From: a virus
Direction: 5' to 3' (one strand)
DNA length: 24,121 bases
IMG/VR virus record: IMGVR_UViG_3300042429_000830
Location: 1 to 24,121 of that record
The translations under genes and the position numbers were made by a program. The notes beneath the pieces are model-generated. The model saw only the letters and a list, made by a program, of their open reading frames with translations. It did not search any database and had not been told where the DNA came from. This document shows, one piece after another, positions 15,736 to 20,259 of the stretch (position 1 is the first letter of the stretch; each line of letters starts with the position of its first letter).

Positions 15736-16010
15736 GATTTTTGTTGTTTTGGTTTATAATTTAATTGTTTTAATGTGTTTATAAGGTTTTTTACTTTCTT
15801 TTGGTTTCTTGCTTTAAATGCTGCTCTTAATTTTCTCTTTAGTTTAAATATACTTGGGATTAGTTTTCCAAATTGTTCAAAATATATTTCCCTTTCTGAA
15901 TGGGATAGCATTTCTTTTTTGACATGAGTTATATAATCTTTATATATTTCTTCTACTTCTTTCTTATTTATATTTAATCTCTCTGCAACTTGAGTATAAA
16001 TGTTATCCAT
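15732..16010 (-). CDS. HU/IHF-like DNA-binding protein (92 aa)
   Basis: 92 aa. Residues 5-55 follow the HU/IHF N-terminal pattern: a helix 'QVAERLNINKKEVEEIYKDY', a second helix and then 'EIYFEQFGKLIPS', equivalent to the '(V)(E/K)(L/F)xGFGxF' turn of HU. The C-terminal half is basic and helical (KLKRKLRAAFKARNQKKVKN) rather than showing the usual beta-arms, so it is a divergent or truncated form. crAss-like phages carry IHF-like subunits near their structural genes, which agrees. It probably binds or bends phage DNA, but the atypical C-terminus leaves room for another nucleic-acid role. Confidence 0.55.
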   Translation of the reverse strand: MDNIYTQVAERLNINKKEVEEIYKDYITHVKKEMLSHSEREIYFEQFGKLIPSIFKLKRKLRAAFKARNQKKVKNLINTLKQLNYKPKQQKS

Positions 16011-16020
16011 TGATTATTAT

Positions 16021-16191
16021 TTAACCCATTATAATTCTTAAGCCAATGTAAAGTAAAATAAAAATTATTATTTTATAAGGTTTTTTTATAAAATCTTCTA
16101 AATTACTTGTTTTTTTAAGCCACACATGTAGCCAAATCATAATGTACAAAAATATAAAAATATTTATTAATGTAAACAAAAAATTTATCAT
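16021..16191 (-). CDS. Small two-helix membrane protein (56 aa), holin-like
   Basis: 56 aa. It starts MINFLFTLINIFIFLYIMIW and ends KIIIFILLYIGLRIIMG, with two hydrophobic helices (about residues 2-24 and 39-55) separated by a short polar loop containing KKTSNLEDFIKK. The ATG overlaps the stop of the upstream gene by four bases (ATGA, 16191-16188), good evidence for a translated, coupled gene. Two-helix proteins of this size are common among holins and other lysis or membrane proteins of phages, but no endolysin lies beside it in this window. Otherwise unassigned membrane protein. Confidence 0.6.
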   Translation of the reverse strand: MINFLFTLINIFIFLYIMIWLHVWLKKTSNLEDFIKKPYKIIIFILLYIGLRIIMG

Positions 16192-16379
16192 ACTAAAATA
16201 ATATTAATGGATTCATCTAAACTTAAACAGATGGTTAAGTTCTTATAAGTGGTTAATTCTTCATAATCTTCTATACCTAACTCCCTCTTTAAAGTCTGAT
16301 AAGTACTATTATTCATTATTAAAAACTTTCTATACTTTGAATTATAAATTTTTATAATATCTATTAGACTCTTATTCAT
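16188..16379 (-). CDS. Small hypothetical protein (63 aa)
   Basis: 63 aa, no recognised family. A helical N-terminus (SLIDIIKIYNSKYRKFLIMN), a central helix (TYQTLKRELGIEDYEEL) and a hydrophobic strand-like end. It overlaps the genes on both sides (eight bases upstream, four downstream), so it belongs to the coupled operon. Confidence 0.55.
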   Translation of the reverse strand: MNKSLIDIIKIYNSKYRKFLIMNNSTYQTLKRELGIEDYEELTTYKNLTICLSLDESINIILV

Positions 16380-16782
16380 ATTGAAAGGTTATTTCTAGTT
16401 TAAACTCTTTACTTTTGTATAAAGTAATTAGCCAAGAAGGTAATTCATACTTCTCAATTTTAGCTTTTGAAAATTTATCACTAGATAAACTCATTTTTTT
16501 AGTAATAATATTATTTTTAACTAGCCTATCATTAATGTAAGCCCCTACATATGAAGAATATACACCTATTTCTTTAGCTATAGCCACATGCATTTGATTC
16601 ATATTTTTAAATTGCTTACCATTTAGCTTTTGATCCTGATCTAAAATATAATATAGTACCCAATATAATACTTCATAAGTTTTATCTGATAATAATATTC
16701 CTTTACTAGCTAATAATACCCTGGCTCTTTCTATAAACCCTTCTTTTTTGTTATTTTTAAACTCTTGTTTTAAAATTTTCAT
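16372..16782 (-). CDS. Putative DNA-binding protein with HTH-like core (136 aa)
   Basis: 136 aa, basic. Residues about 65-95 (NQMHVAIAKEIGVYSSYVGA then YINDRLVKNN) have the helix-turn-helix rhythm A-x-x-x-G-V-x-x-x-x-V followed by a recognition-like helix and a short strand (IITKKM), reminiscent of winged-helix regulators. No other domain is evident. It is the first gene after a good TAnnTTTG promoter box (16805-16812) and so heads its transcription unit. A regulator of the late genes is a plausible inference from position; the HTH call is by eye. Confidence 0.5.
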   Translation of the reverse strand: MKILKQEFKNNKKEGFIERARVLLASKGILLSDKTYEVLYWVLYYILDQDQKLNGKQFKNMNQMHVAIAKEIGVYSSYVGAYINDRLVKNNIITKKMSLSSDKFSKAKIEKYELPSWLITLYKSKEFKLEITFQYE

Positions 16783-16804
16783 TTTAATTTTGTTTTATGT
16801 AGTA

Positions 16805-16812
16805 CAAAAATA
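16805..16812 (-). promoter_or_regulatory. TAnnTTTG promoter box (TATTTTTG)
   Basis: Exact consensus on the minus strand in the 64-base AT-rich gap 16783-16846, followed by TACTACATAAAACAAAA. The segment TTTTGTACTACA is repeated exactly at the box before the scaffold/capsid genes (7168-7179). The ATG of the 16372-16782 gene is 23 bases downstream of the box, giving a very short leader. Confidence 0.55.
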
Positions 16813-16846
16813 TAACATTTTTTTTAAATATTATGTTTTTTTTATT

Positions 16847-17161
16847 TTAATCTAAAAATACTAGTTCTTTTTCTAACATTTCCTCTAAAGTATCCTCTGT
16901 AAACTCGCTACAATCCTTTGCTAATTGTATAAAATCCTCAAAATCATCTTTATGTATACCAAACCTGTCTAATTTATAAGTCTCATAAGGAGCACAGGTC
17001 TCATCTAATGCAATCTCTGCTAGTTTTACCCCCTGAATATTACCCTGATTAGGATGAATAGTTATCCAAATACAAGTATACTCCTGCCCTTTAGTAATCC
17101 ACTTCTTTGAAGGTATCTCATTAGGCTTGTTTAAGTCATTGATACATATTAATCTACACAT
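16847..17161 (-). CDS. Conserved-looking phage hypothetical protein (104 aa)
   Basis: 104 aa. Opens with MCRLICINDLNKPNEIPSKK then a beta-rich stretch (KGQEYTCIWITI) and LAEIALDETCAPYETYKLDR, ending in an acidic helix. I recall proteins with this pattern (short CxxC start, P-E-x-P, W-x-x-K-G-E-x-Y-T, PY, DRFG) in many Bacteroidota phages, always without known function. The stop is just ahead of the promoter at 16812 and the start lies one base from the preceding gene's stop. Confidence 0.65.
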   Translation of the reverse strand: MCRLICINDLNKPNEIPSKKWITKGQEYTCIWITIHPNQGNIQGVKLAEIALDETCAPYETYKLDRFGIHKDDFEDFIQLAKDCSEFTEDTLEEMLEKELVFLD

Positions 17162-17162
17162 A

Positions 17163-17354
17163 TTACTTAATTTTTAAAAGCTCATGCCTAACATTGTACC
17201 ATAATTTTGCCCTAGTAGTACTAATTAATTCATTAGCAGTTATTATACTACATTCTGCTGCAATAGTTTGTAACTTTTCTCCCTCAATTATATTATCTTT
17301 AAGCAATTCTGTGTAAGAATTCACTAATTCTTTAGCTATTTCTTGATGTATCAT
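17163..17354 (-). CDS. Small hypothetical protein (63 aa)
   Basis: 63 aa, predicted all-helical (EIAKELVNSYTELLKDNIIE, then a second helix ending LWYNVRHELLKIK). No family recognised. Its start overlaps the end of the 72-aa membrane protein gene by 23 bases, and it is separated by one base from the next gene, so it is in the same unit, probably read from the promoter at 17565-17572. Confidence 0.55.
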   Translation of the reverse strand: MIHQEIAKELVNSYTELLKDNIIEGEKLQTIAAECSIITANELISTTRAKLWYNVRHELLKIK

Positions 17355-17550
17355 TTAATTTATTTTGATGTTCTTCATAATAACTTATAATAAATCCTAA
17401 AAGTACCACTATGTTCATACCACAAGATACCAGTACCTCATGTATATCCTCATAGATAGTAGTCATAAGGTGTATATGCCCCACTGTCCAAAAAGGAATA
17501 GCTAAATTTTGTGAAATCCACACAATTAAATACTTAAAAAAATTTATCAT
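17332..17550 (-). CDS. Small membrane protein (72 aa)
   Basis: 72 aa with two hydrophobic segments, about residues 4-24 (FFKYLIVWISQNLAIPFWTV) and 39-58 (VLVSCGMNIVVLLGFIISYY), and a polar C-terminal tail. It is the most upstream gene of the leftward block and lies directly behind a TAnnTTTG box, with a start 15 bases from it. Function unknown; membrane location is supported by composition only. Confidence 0.6.
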   Translation of the reverse strand: MINFFKYLIVWISQNLAIPFWTVGHIHLMTTIYEDIHEVLVSCGMNIVVLLGFIISYYEEHQNKLNDTSRNS

Positions 17551-17564
17551 ATTTAAATTTTATG

Positions 17565-17572
17565 CAAAATTA
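17565..17572 (-). promoter_or_regulatory. TAnnTTTG promoter box (TAATTTTG) at the head of the leftward genes
   Basis: An exact match on the minus strand, followed by CATAAAATTTAAATATG, where the final ATG starts the 72-aa gene. It lies just downstream of the strong terminator at 17597-17640, so transcription of the leftward structural block probably begins here. Confidence 0.5.
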
Positions 17573-17596
17573 AATATTTTTTTTTCAACTAACAAT

Positions 17597-17640
17597 AAAA
17601 AAAAATACCAGCCTTTTCTAATTAAAGAAAAAACTGGTAT
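17597..17640 (-). terminator. Strong intrinsic terminator of the leftward non-coding transcript
   Basis: On the minus strand ATACCAG (17640-17634) pairs with CTGGTAT (17611-17605). Nested inside, TTTTCT (17631-17626) pairs... read as the complement AGAAAA/TTTTCT (17614-17619 with 17626-17631) around AATTAA. The hairpin is followed by nine T on the minus strand (17605-17597). No protein gene lies upstream of it on this strand, so it must end an RNA started within 17641-18225. Confidence 0.85.
17627..17638. repeat. 12-base direct repeat, copy 1 (GAAAAAACTGGT)
   Basis: Identical to 18002-18013. This copy lies in the terminator hairpin of the non-coding RNA and the other at its predicted 5' end, 375 bases apart. 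Either copy (ACCAG in the RNA) can pair with the same CTGGT arm of the terminator, so the RNA 5' end could compete for it. Confidence 0.6.
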
Positions 17641-18001
17641 ATATAAGTAAAATATTATGTATATAACTCTAACCCTTTAACTAATAAGTTAAATAAGTTC
17701 TTTTAAAGCATAGAAAGGTTAACCCAGACTTAACAGGCATCCCTTTATTTTAGTAAACTTAGTTTCTTTGTTCCTATTAAGTAGTTGGTTTATAAGTAAT
17801 CATATATTTCTACTTAGATTACCTACTATCCTGTATACATTAAAAGTAGAATTACTCTATTTAAACTTTTAATCTTCCTCTCCTTACCCTTCAGGTGAGC
17901 TTGTTATCCTGGGAGGTCCTACCTTATTCAAAACTATCTAGTGAAATCCTTACCAACCAACTTTTCAGTTCAAATCTCAGGGCACTAGAATTTGTCTCAG
18001 T

Positions 18002-18013
18002 GAAAAAACTGGT
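18002..18013. repeat. 12-base direct repeat, copy 2 (GAAAAAACTGGT)
   Basis: Exact second copy of the repeat at 17627-17638, located between the promoter box and the predicted RNA body. Confidence 0.6.
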
Positions 18014-18014
18014 G

Positions 18015-18022
18015 CAAAGTTA
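18015..18022 (-). promoter_or_regulatory. TAnnTTTG box (TAACTTTG) for the leftward non-coding RNA
   Basis: Exact consensus on the minus strand. A start about seven bases downstream would place the RNA 5' end near 18007, giving a transcript of about 400 bases ending at the terminator 17597-17640. No convincing -33 element is visible. Confidence 0.4.
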
Positions 18023-18225
18023 AGTAAAAAAAAGTTATTGATACCATATTTTTTAAAAATTTTTTTGGAGACCCCTTAAAATCTAAATTTTTTAAAATTT
18101 TTTTTAACCCCCTAGGTAAAATTGTTTTTGAAACTGGGTGCTGGAGTATCCCTCCCACCAAGCCCCAGCTGACTTCGGGATTTTGGAATAGTCCCACTTA
18201 TTATTAACAATTAAATTTTTCAATT
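18023..18225. other. Divergent intergenic region: A-tracts and a stable hairpin
   Basis: Between the leftward RNA and the first rightward gene. 18045-18112 holds runs of A and T (several tracts of 5-8) interrupted by short GC patches (GGAGACCCC, CCCCCTAGG), a pattern typical of curved DNA. At 18134-18168 CTGGG-GC-TGG pairs with CCA-GC-CCCAG, with one bulged base on each side and a 13-base loop, a stable stem in an otherwise AT-rich region. A shorter GGGA/TCCC stem lies at 18177-18195. These may form the leader of the 18226 gene, a promoter/operator region, or part of a replication origin. No direct evidence decides between them. Confidence 0.4.
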
Positions 18226-18618
18226 ATGCAATCAAATTCCAACACAACTGTAGTAGGCTCAGCCACTTACACACAAGTTGACACTCTTGTAGTGTCACCA
18301 ATTACTTGTCAGATAACTTCTAGCAAGGTAGTCCACTCTGAGAAAGATAACTCTGACACTCAGGTATTTGAGCTTGAATTCTTAGGGGAGTATAAAGGCG
18401 CAGGTATGCAGAAGGCTTATAGAAGATTAGGCCAAGGTATCACCAAGACTGGCGAAGCCTTTACTGTAGCACCTTTGAAGACTTTGGACAATTGTGAGAT
18501 TATAGTTACCAAGAGAGATTCTGATGGTACTGTATTCTTCTCTGTTAGAGGCAGAGCAAAGGATTTCACTGCTGAAGCTGCTGATGCTGCTGCAAGAGCC
18601 AAGAGTATCTTTGGCTAG
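18226..18618 (+). CDS. Abundant-looking 130-aa protein of unknown function
   Basis: 130 aa, no recognised family. Two or more beta-rich stretches (TQVDTLVVSPITCQITSSKV; DTQVFELEFLGEYKG; NCEIIVTKRDSDGTVFFSVR) and an Ala-rich helical C-terminus (FTAEAADAAARAKSIFG). An OB- or beta-barrel-like fold would be consistent, but this is inference. The gene stands out: base composition is clearly richer in G/C than all its neighbours, it is preceded by a structured leader and followed at once by a strong terminator, so it is a monocistronic unit. These traits match a very highly expressed early protein, for instance a nucleic-acid-binding protein. Stop codon is TAG, directly before the terminator. A 7-bp hairpin (TGACACT/AGTGTCA, 18279-18297) lies inside the coding start. 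Confidence 0.8.
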   Translation: MQSNSNTTVVGSATYTQVDTLVVSPITCQITSSKVVHSEKDNSDTQVFELEFLGEYKGAGMQKAYRRLGQGITKTGEAFTVAPLKTLDNCEIIVTKRDSDGTVFFSVRGRAKDFTAEAADAAARAKSIFG

Positions 18619-18622
18619 AAAT

Positions 18623-18650
18623 AAGGGGAGAAATCCCCTTGTTTTTTTTT
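18623..18650 (+). terminator. Intrinsic terminator after the 130-aa gene
   Basis: AAGGGGA (18623-18629), GAAA tetraloop, TCCCCTT (18634-18640), then G and nine T. It begins four bases after the TAG stop. A textbook GNRA-capped terminator. Confidence 0.93.
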
Positions 18651-18804
18651 AGTATTTTTAACACATTTAATAGGAAAAGAAATAAAATAATTTATCTAAT
18701 TTTTAATTTATTAATTAAAATGCAAAATAAATTATTTATTTTCTAAACCAATTTATTTTTATTTGATTACCTATTTAACAAAAGAATTAATCTTAAACTC
18801 TACA

Positions 18805-18827
18805 TTGTTAGTTGCCATGTCTAACAA
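18805..18827 (+). other. Perfect 7-bp hairpin in a gene-free stretch
   Basis: TTGTTAG (18805-18811) and CTAACAA (18821-18827) around TTGCCATGT. It is followed 19 bases later by a terminator-like hairpin, so the two may form a small RNA or a short leader. The preceding bases 18651-18800 are AT-rich and show nothing I can name. Confidence 0.4.
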
Positions 18828-18845
18828 CACAAAGTTTTCAAGTTT

Positions 18846-18870
18846 GGTATCTATAATACCTAATTTTTTT
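18846..18870 (+). terminator. Weak intrinsic terminator
   Basis: GGTAT (18846-18850), loop CTATA, ATACC (18856-18860), then TAA and seven T (18864-18870). Only 5 bp, so efficiency may be low. Confidence 0.5.
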
Positions 18871-18889
18871 GTTAATAGTTTGGAAATGA

Positions 18890-18929
18890 GGGAGTTTGAG
18901 GGTTAGTATTGACCCCAACTCCCTTTTTT
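18890..18929 (+). terminator. Strong intrinsic terminator with no gene before it
   Basis: GGGAGTT (18890-18896) pairs with AACTCCC (18917-18923), and inside it GGGT (18900-18903) pairs with ACCC (18912-18915). Six T follow, then C and six more T. No coding region lies between the previous terminator (18650) and this one, which implies a short non-coding transcript of at most about 270 bases. Confidence 0.85.
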
Positions 18930-19001
18930 CCTTTTTTCTCAAAACACATTATAAGCCTTTTGGTACATTATATAGCAAAATGTTTAAAAAGAGATAAGGA
19001 A

Positions 19002-19128
19002 TATGACAATATGTTTGTTTTAACTTGAGAACTACTAGTGAAAACTATGATGTGGTTTTGACAAAAACTGTAGTTAAAAATACTAATAAAAACTTTAATG
19101 ACTAGGAAAGTTTTGAGGTATTGTCATA
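19002..19128 (+). ncRNA. Candidate three-way-junction RNA upstream of the 115-aa gene
   Basis: A 10-bp closing stem TATGACAATA (19002-19011)/TATTGTCATA (19119-19128) encloses two 8-bp arms: TTTTAACT (19018-19025)/AGTTAAAA (19072-19079), and AAAACTTT (19089-19096)/AAAGTTTT (19107-19114) with a 10-base loop. Within the first arm further pairing (AACTAC/GTAGTT) is possible as an alternative. No gene lies here. It is followed 22 bases later by the conserved RNA motif at 19151-19202. Confidence 0.5.
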
Positions 19129-19150
19129 CTTATTTTCTTTAAAAAATAAA

Positions 19151-19202
19151 CCTGAGCTACAAGGGTTTTTCAGATTACACAGAAGCTAAGTGAAAGTAAT
19201 CT
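19151..19202 (+). ncRNA. Repeated structured RNA motif, copy 1
   Basis: CCTGAGCTACAAGG (19151-19164), seven variable bases, then a hairpin AGATTAC (19172-19178)/GTAATCT (19196-19202) with the 17-base loop ACAGAAGCTAAGTGAAA. Compared with copy 2 (19872-19922), the 14-base lead is identical and the loop differs at two positions, while the stem sequence is different yet fully paired. CCT/AGG in the lead can form a mini-stem exposing GAGCTACA, whose AGCT can pair with AGCT in the loop (a possible pseudoknot). The next gene starts 40 bases downstream. I do not recognise it as a known riboswitch or ribozyme. Confidence 0.65.
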
Positions 19203-19242
19203 ATATATTTAAAAACAGTTTTAAATTTTAATTTTATAACAA

Positions 19243-19590
19243 GTGGAACAATTAATTGAAGAAATCAGATTGACACAAAAAAAACTTTCTGATCTGCGTT
19301 CCCAGTTACATAAGCAAAATGATGGATTTTTATATCTAACATGCTTATGTTATTACCGCTCTTTTACCTATAAAACTTATACTAATAAGTTTTTAGTTCA
19401 AGAACTCTGTAATAAGTACTATGGTGATAATGGTATTGTAAATGTCTACACTACTAATCCTGACCATGGTATTGACACATGCGGAGACGTAAATGTTATG
19501 ACTCTTGAGGAGATACAAAATATTTCTAAAGAGGATATTAGCATGTCAGAAGCCGTATGTAACTGGATAAATGGCAGAAAATTTGAATAA
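19243..19590 (+). CDS. Hypothetical protein (115 aa), GTG start
   Basis: 115 aa. N-terminal amphipathic/coiled-coil segment (MEQLIEEIRLTQKKLSDLRS), then a Tyr/Cys-rich middle (YLTCLCYYRSFTYKTYTNKF) and an acidic end. The family is unknown. GTG at 19243 is chosen because an in-frame TAA lies six bases upstream and no ATG exists in the first third of the frame. The gene sits between two copies of the structured RNA motif, immediately downstream of copy 1. Its translation could be controlled by that element. Confidence 0.65.
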   Translation: MEQLIEEIRLTQKKLSDLRSQLHKQNDGFLYLTCLCYYRSFTYKTYTNKFLVQELCNKYYGDNGIVNVYTTNPDHGIDTCGDVNVMTLEEIQNISKEDISMSEAVCNWINGRKFE

Positions 19591-19638
19591 GCTTCAGAGC
19601 AGCTATGCTTGGTAACAGAAAATAGCAAAATAATTTAA

Positions 19639-19787
19639 TGCACCATAACTCACTTCCCAAGGGTGAGCAGTTGTAATAGACCAGAAAGTGAACCACCATA
19701 CTGGAATAAATAGTAAACTATTACAACTGAGTGCAGAGGGAAATAAAAACTTAACAATCCTAAGTTGTTGAAGGCACTTAGTTCCCT
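19639..19787 (+). ncRNA. Candidate multi-helix RNA downstream of the 115-aa gene
   Basis: The gap 19591-19950 has no gene. It contains a junction closed by TGCAC (19639-19643)/GTGCA (19731-19735). Inside are CTCAC (19649-19653)/GTGAG (19663-19667) and, directly abutting, a perfect 12-bp helix CAGTTGTAATAG (19668-19679)/CTATTACAACTG (19718-19729). A following arm is AGGGAA (19737-19742)/TTCCCT (19782-19787), enclosing AACTTA/TAAGTT (19748-19753 with 19761-19766). The conserved motif copy 2 follows at 19872. The order (junction RNA then motif) repeats that at 19002-19202. Confidence 0.55.
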
Positions 19788-19871
19788 AATAATTTACGAA
19801 TATTGAATTAACAACAGTTCTTTATAGTATTTTATTAGGGTTTCAGTGTAAAACACAATCCATTATTAAAT

Positions 19872-19922
19872 CCTGAGCTACAAGGATCAAGAACTACTAC
19901 AGAAGCTTAGTGAACAGTAGTT
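19872..19922 (+). ncRNA. Repeated structured RNA motif, copy 2
   Basis: CCTGAGCTACAAGG (19872-19885), six variable bases, then a hairpin AACTACT (19892-19898)/AGTAGTT (19916-19922) with the 17-base loop ACAGAAGCTTAGTGAAC. Stem bases differ from copy 1 at several positions but pairing is kept, the sign of a selected structure. The hairpin is followed by TTT. A small membrane-protein gene starts 28 bases downstream. Confidence 0.65.
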
Positions 19923-19950
19923 TTTATAATTAATATTAAACAATATAACT

Positions 19951-20058
19951 ATGTTAGGAATTATAGTAATTTTCATAATGGTCTATGGATCATATTGTGC
20001 TAAAAAAGCACACCAAGAAATAATTAACAACAAAAAACTTTTTAAATGCCAGATATAA
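19951..20058 (+). CDS. Tiny membrane protein (35 aa)
   Basis: 35 aa: MLGIIVIFIMVYGSYCAKKA followed by a polar tail ending KKLFKCQI. One N-terminal membrane helix (residues 2-16). Start ATG is 28 bases after RNA motif copy 2, and its end overlaps the start of the next gene by 13 bases, supporting translation. Function unknown. Confidence 0.5.
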   Translation: MLGIIVIFIMVYGSYCAKKAHQEIINNKKLFKCQI

Positions 20059-20225
20059 CAAAATGTGAAGGTACAGATTGTCCACTCAAAGAAAATTGCT
20101 ATAGATTTACAGCAACAGATAGTGAATTTAGACAATCTTATTTTCAAACACCACCTATTAAAGATGGTAAATGTGATGAGTTTTGGGAAGATACTCATAA
20201 TAAAAATCTTTTAAATAAAAAATAA
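20046..20225 (+). CDS. Small four-cysteine phage protein (59 aa)
   Basis: 59 aa. Cysteines at 7, 12, 18 and 43 in the pattern KCEGTDCPLKENCYRF...GKCDEFW. Small proteins with this spacing (C-x4-C-x5-C-x-R...C-x-x-(F/Y)) are frequent in Bacteroidota phages as I recall, with no known role; a zinc or structural disulfide site is likely. It overlaps the 35-aa membrane protein gene, so the two are coupled. Confidence 0.65.
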   Translation: MPDITKCEGTDCPLKENCYRFTATDSEFRQSYFQTPPIKDGKCDEFWEDTHNKNLLNKK

Positions 20226-20259
20226 TTAACTTTATTAACACTAAAAATTAACAAAAAAA

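Larger units (their letters stand above)
17597..18007 (-). ncRNA. Candidate ~400-nt structured non-coding RNA
   Basis: This stretch has no credible protein gene on either strand, yet has a TAnnTTTG box (18015-18022) at one end and a strong terminator at the other. Perfect helices: CTAGTG/CACTAG (17938-17943 with 17983-17988); a 9-bp ATTAAAAGT/ACTTTTAAT (17839-17847 with 17865-17873); a two-part arm AGTAG+GTAATC with GATTAC+CTACT (17780-17784, 17796-17801 with 17817-17822, 17823-17827). Size and structure recall the large phage RNAs GOLLD and ROOL, but I see no specific match and do not claim homology. The exact 5' end is inferred from the promoter box. Confidence 0.55.

Noticed and set aside
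17997-18197. Minus-strand 66-aa reading frame covering the A-tract region
   Set aside because: It runs through the homopolymer A/T tracts and the bulged hairpin, has odd composition, and its end overlaps the promoter box and start of the non-coding RNA; better explained as a non-coding spacer, though not fully excluded.
18616-18618. Possible recoding of TAG, as known in some crAss-like phages
   Set aside because: This TAG is followed at once by a terminator, and other genes end in TGA and TAA; no gene here needs an internal stop to be read through.
19151-19165. AGCTACA inside the motif lead, reminiscent of the preQ1-I riboswitch
   Set aside because: The P1 stem and the A-rich tail required for preQ1-I pairing are absent, and the downstream conserved hairpin is not part of that class.
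19983-20198. Minus-strand 71-aa frame
   Set aside because: Opposite to the two overlapping small plus-strand genes (19951-20225), which have better starts, spacing and a cysteine motif.
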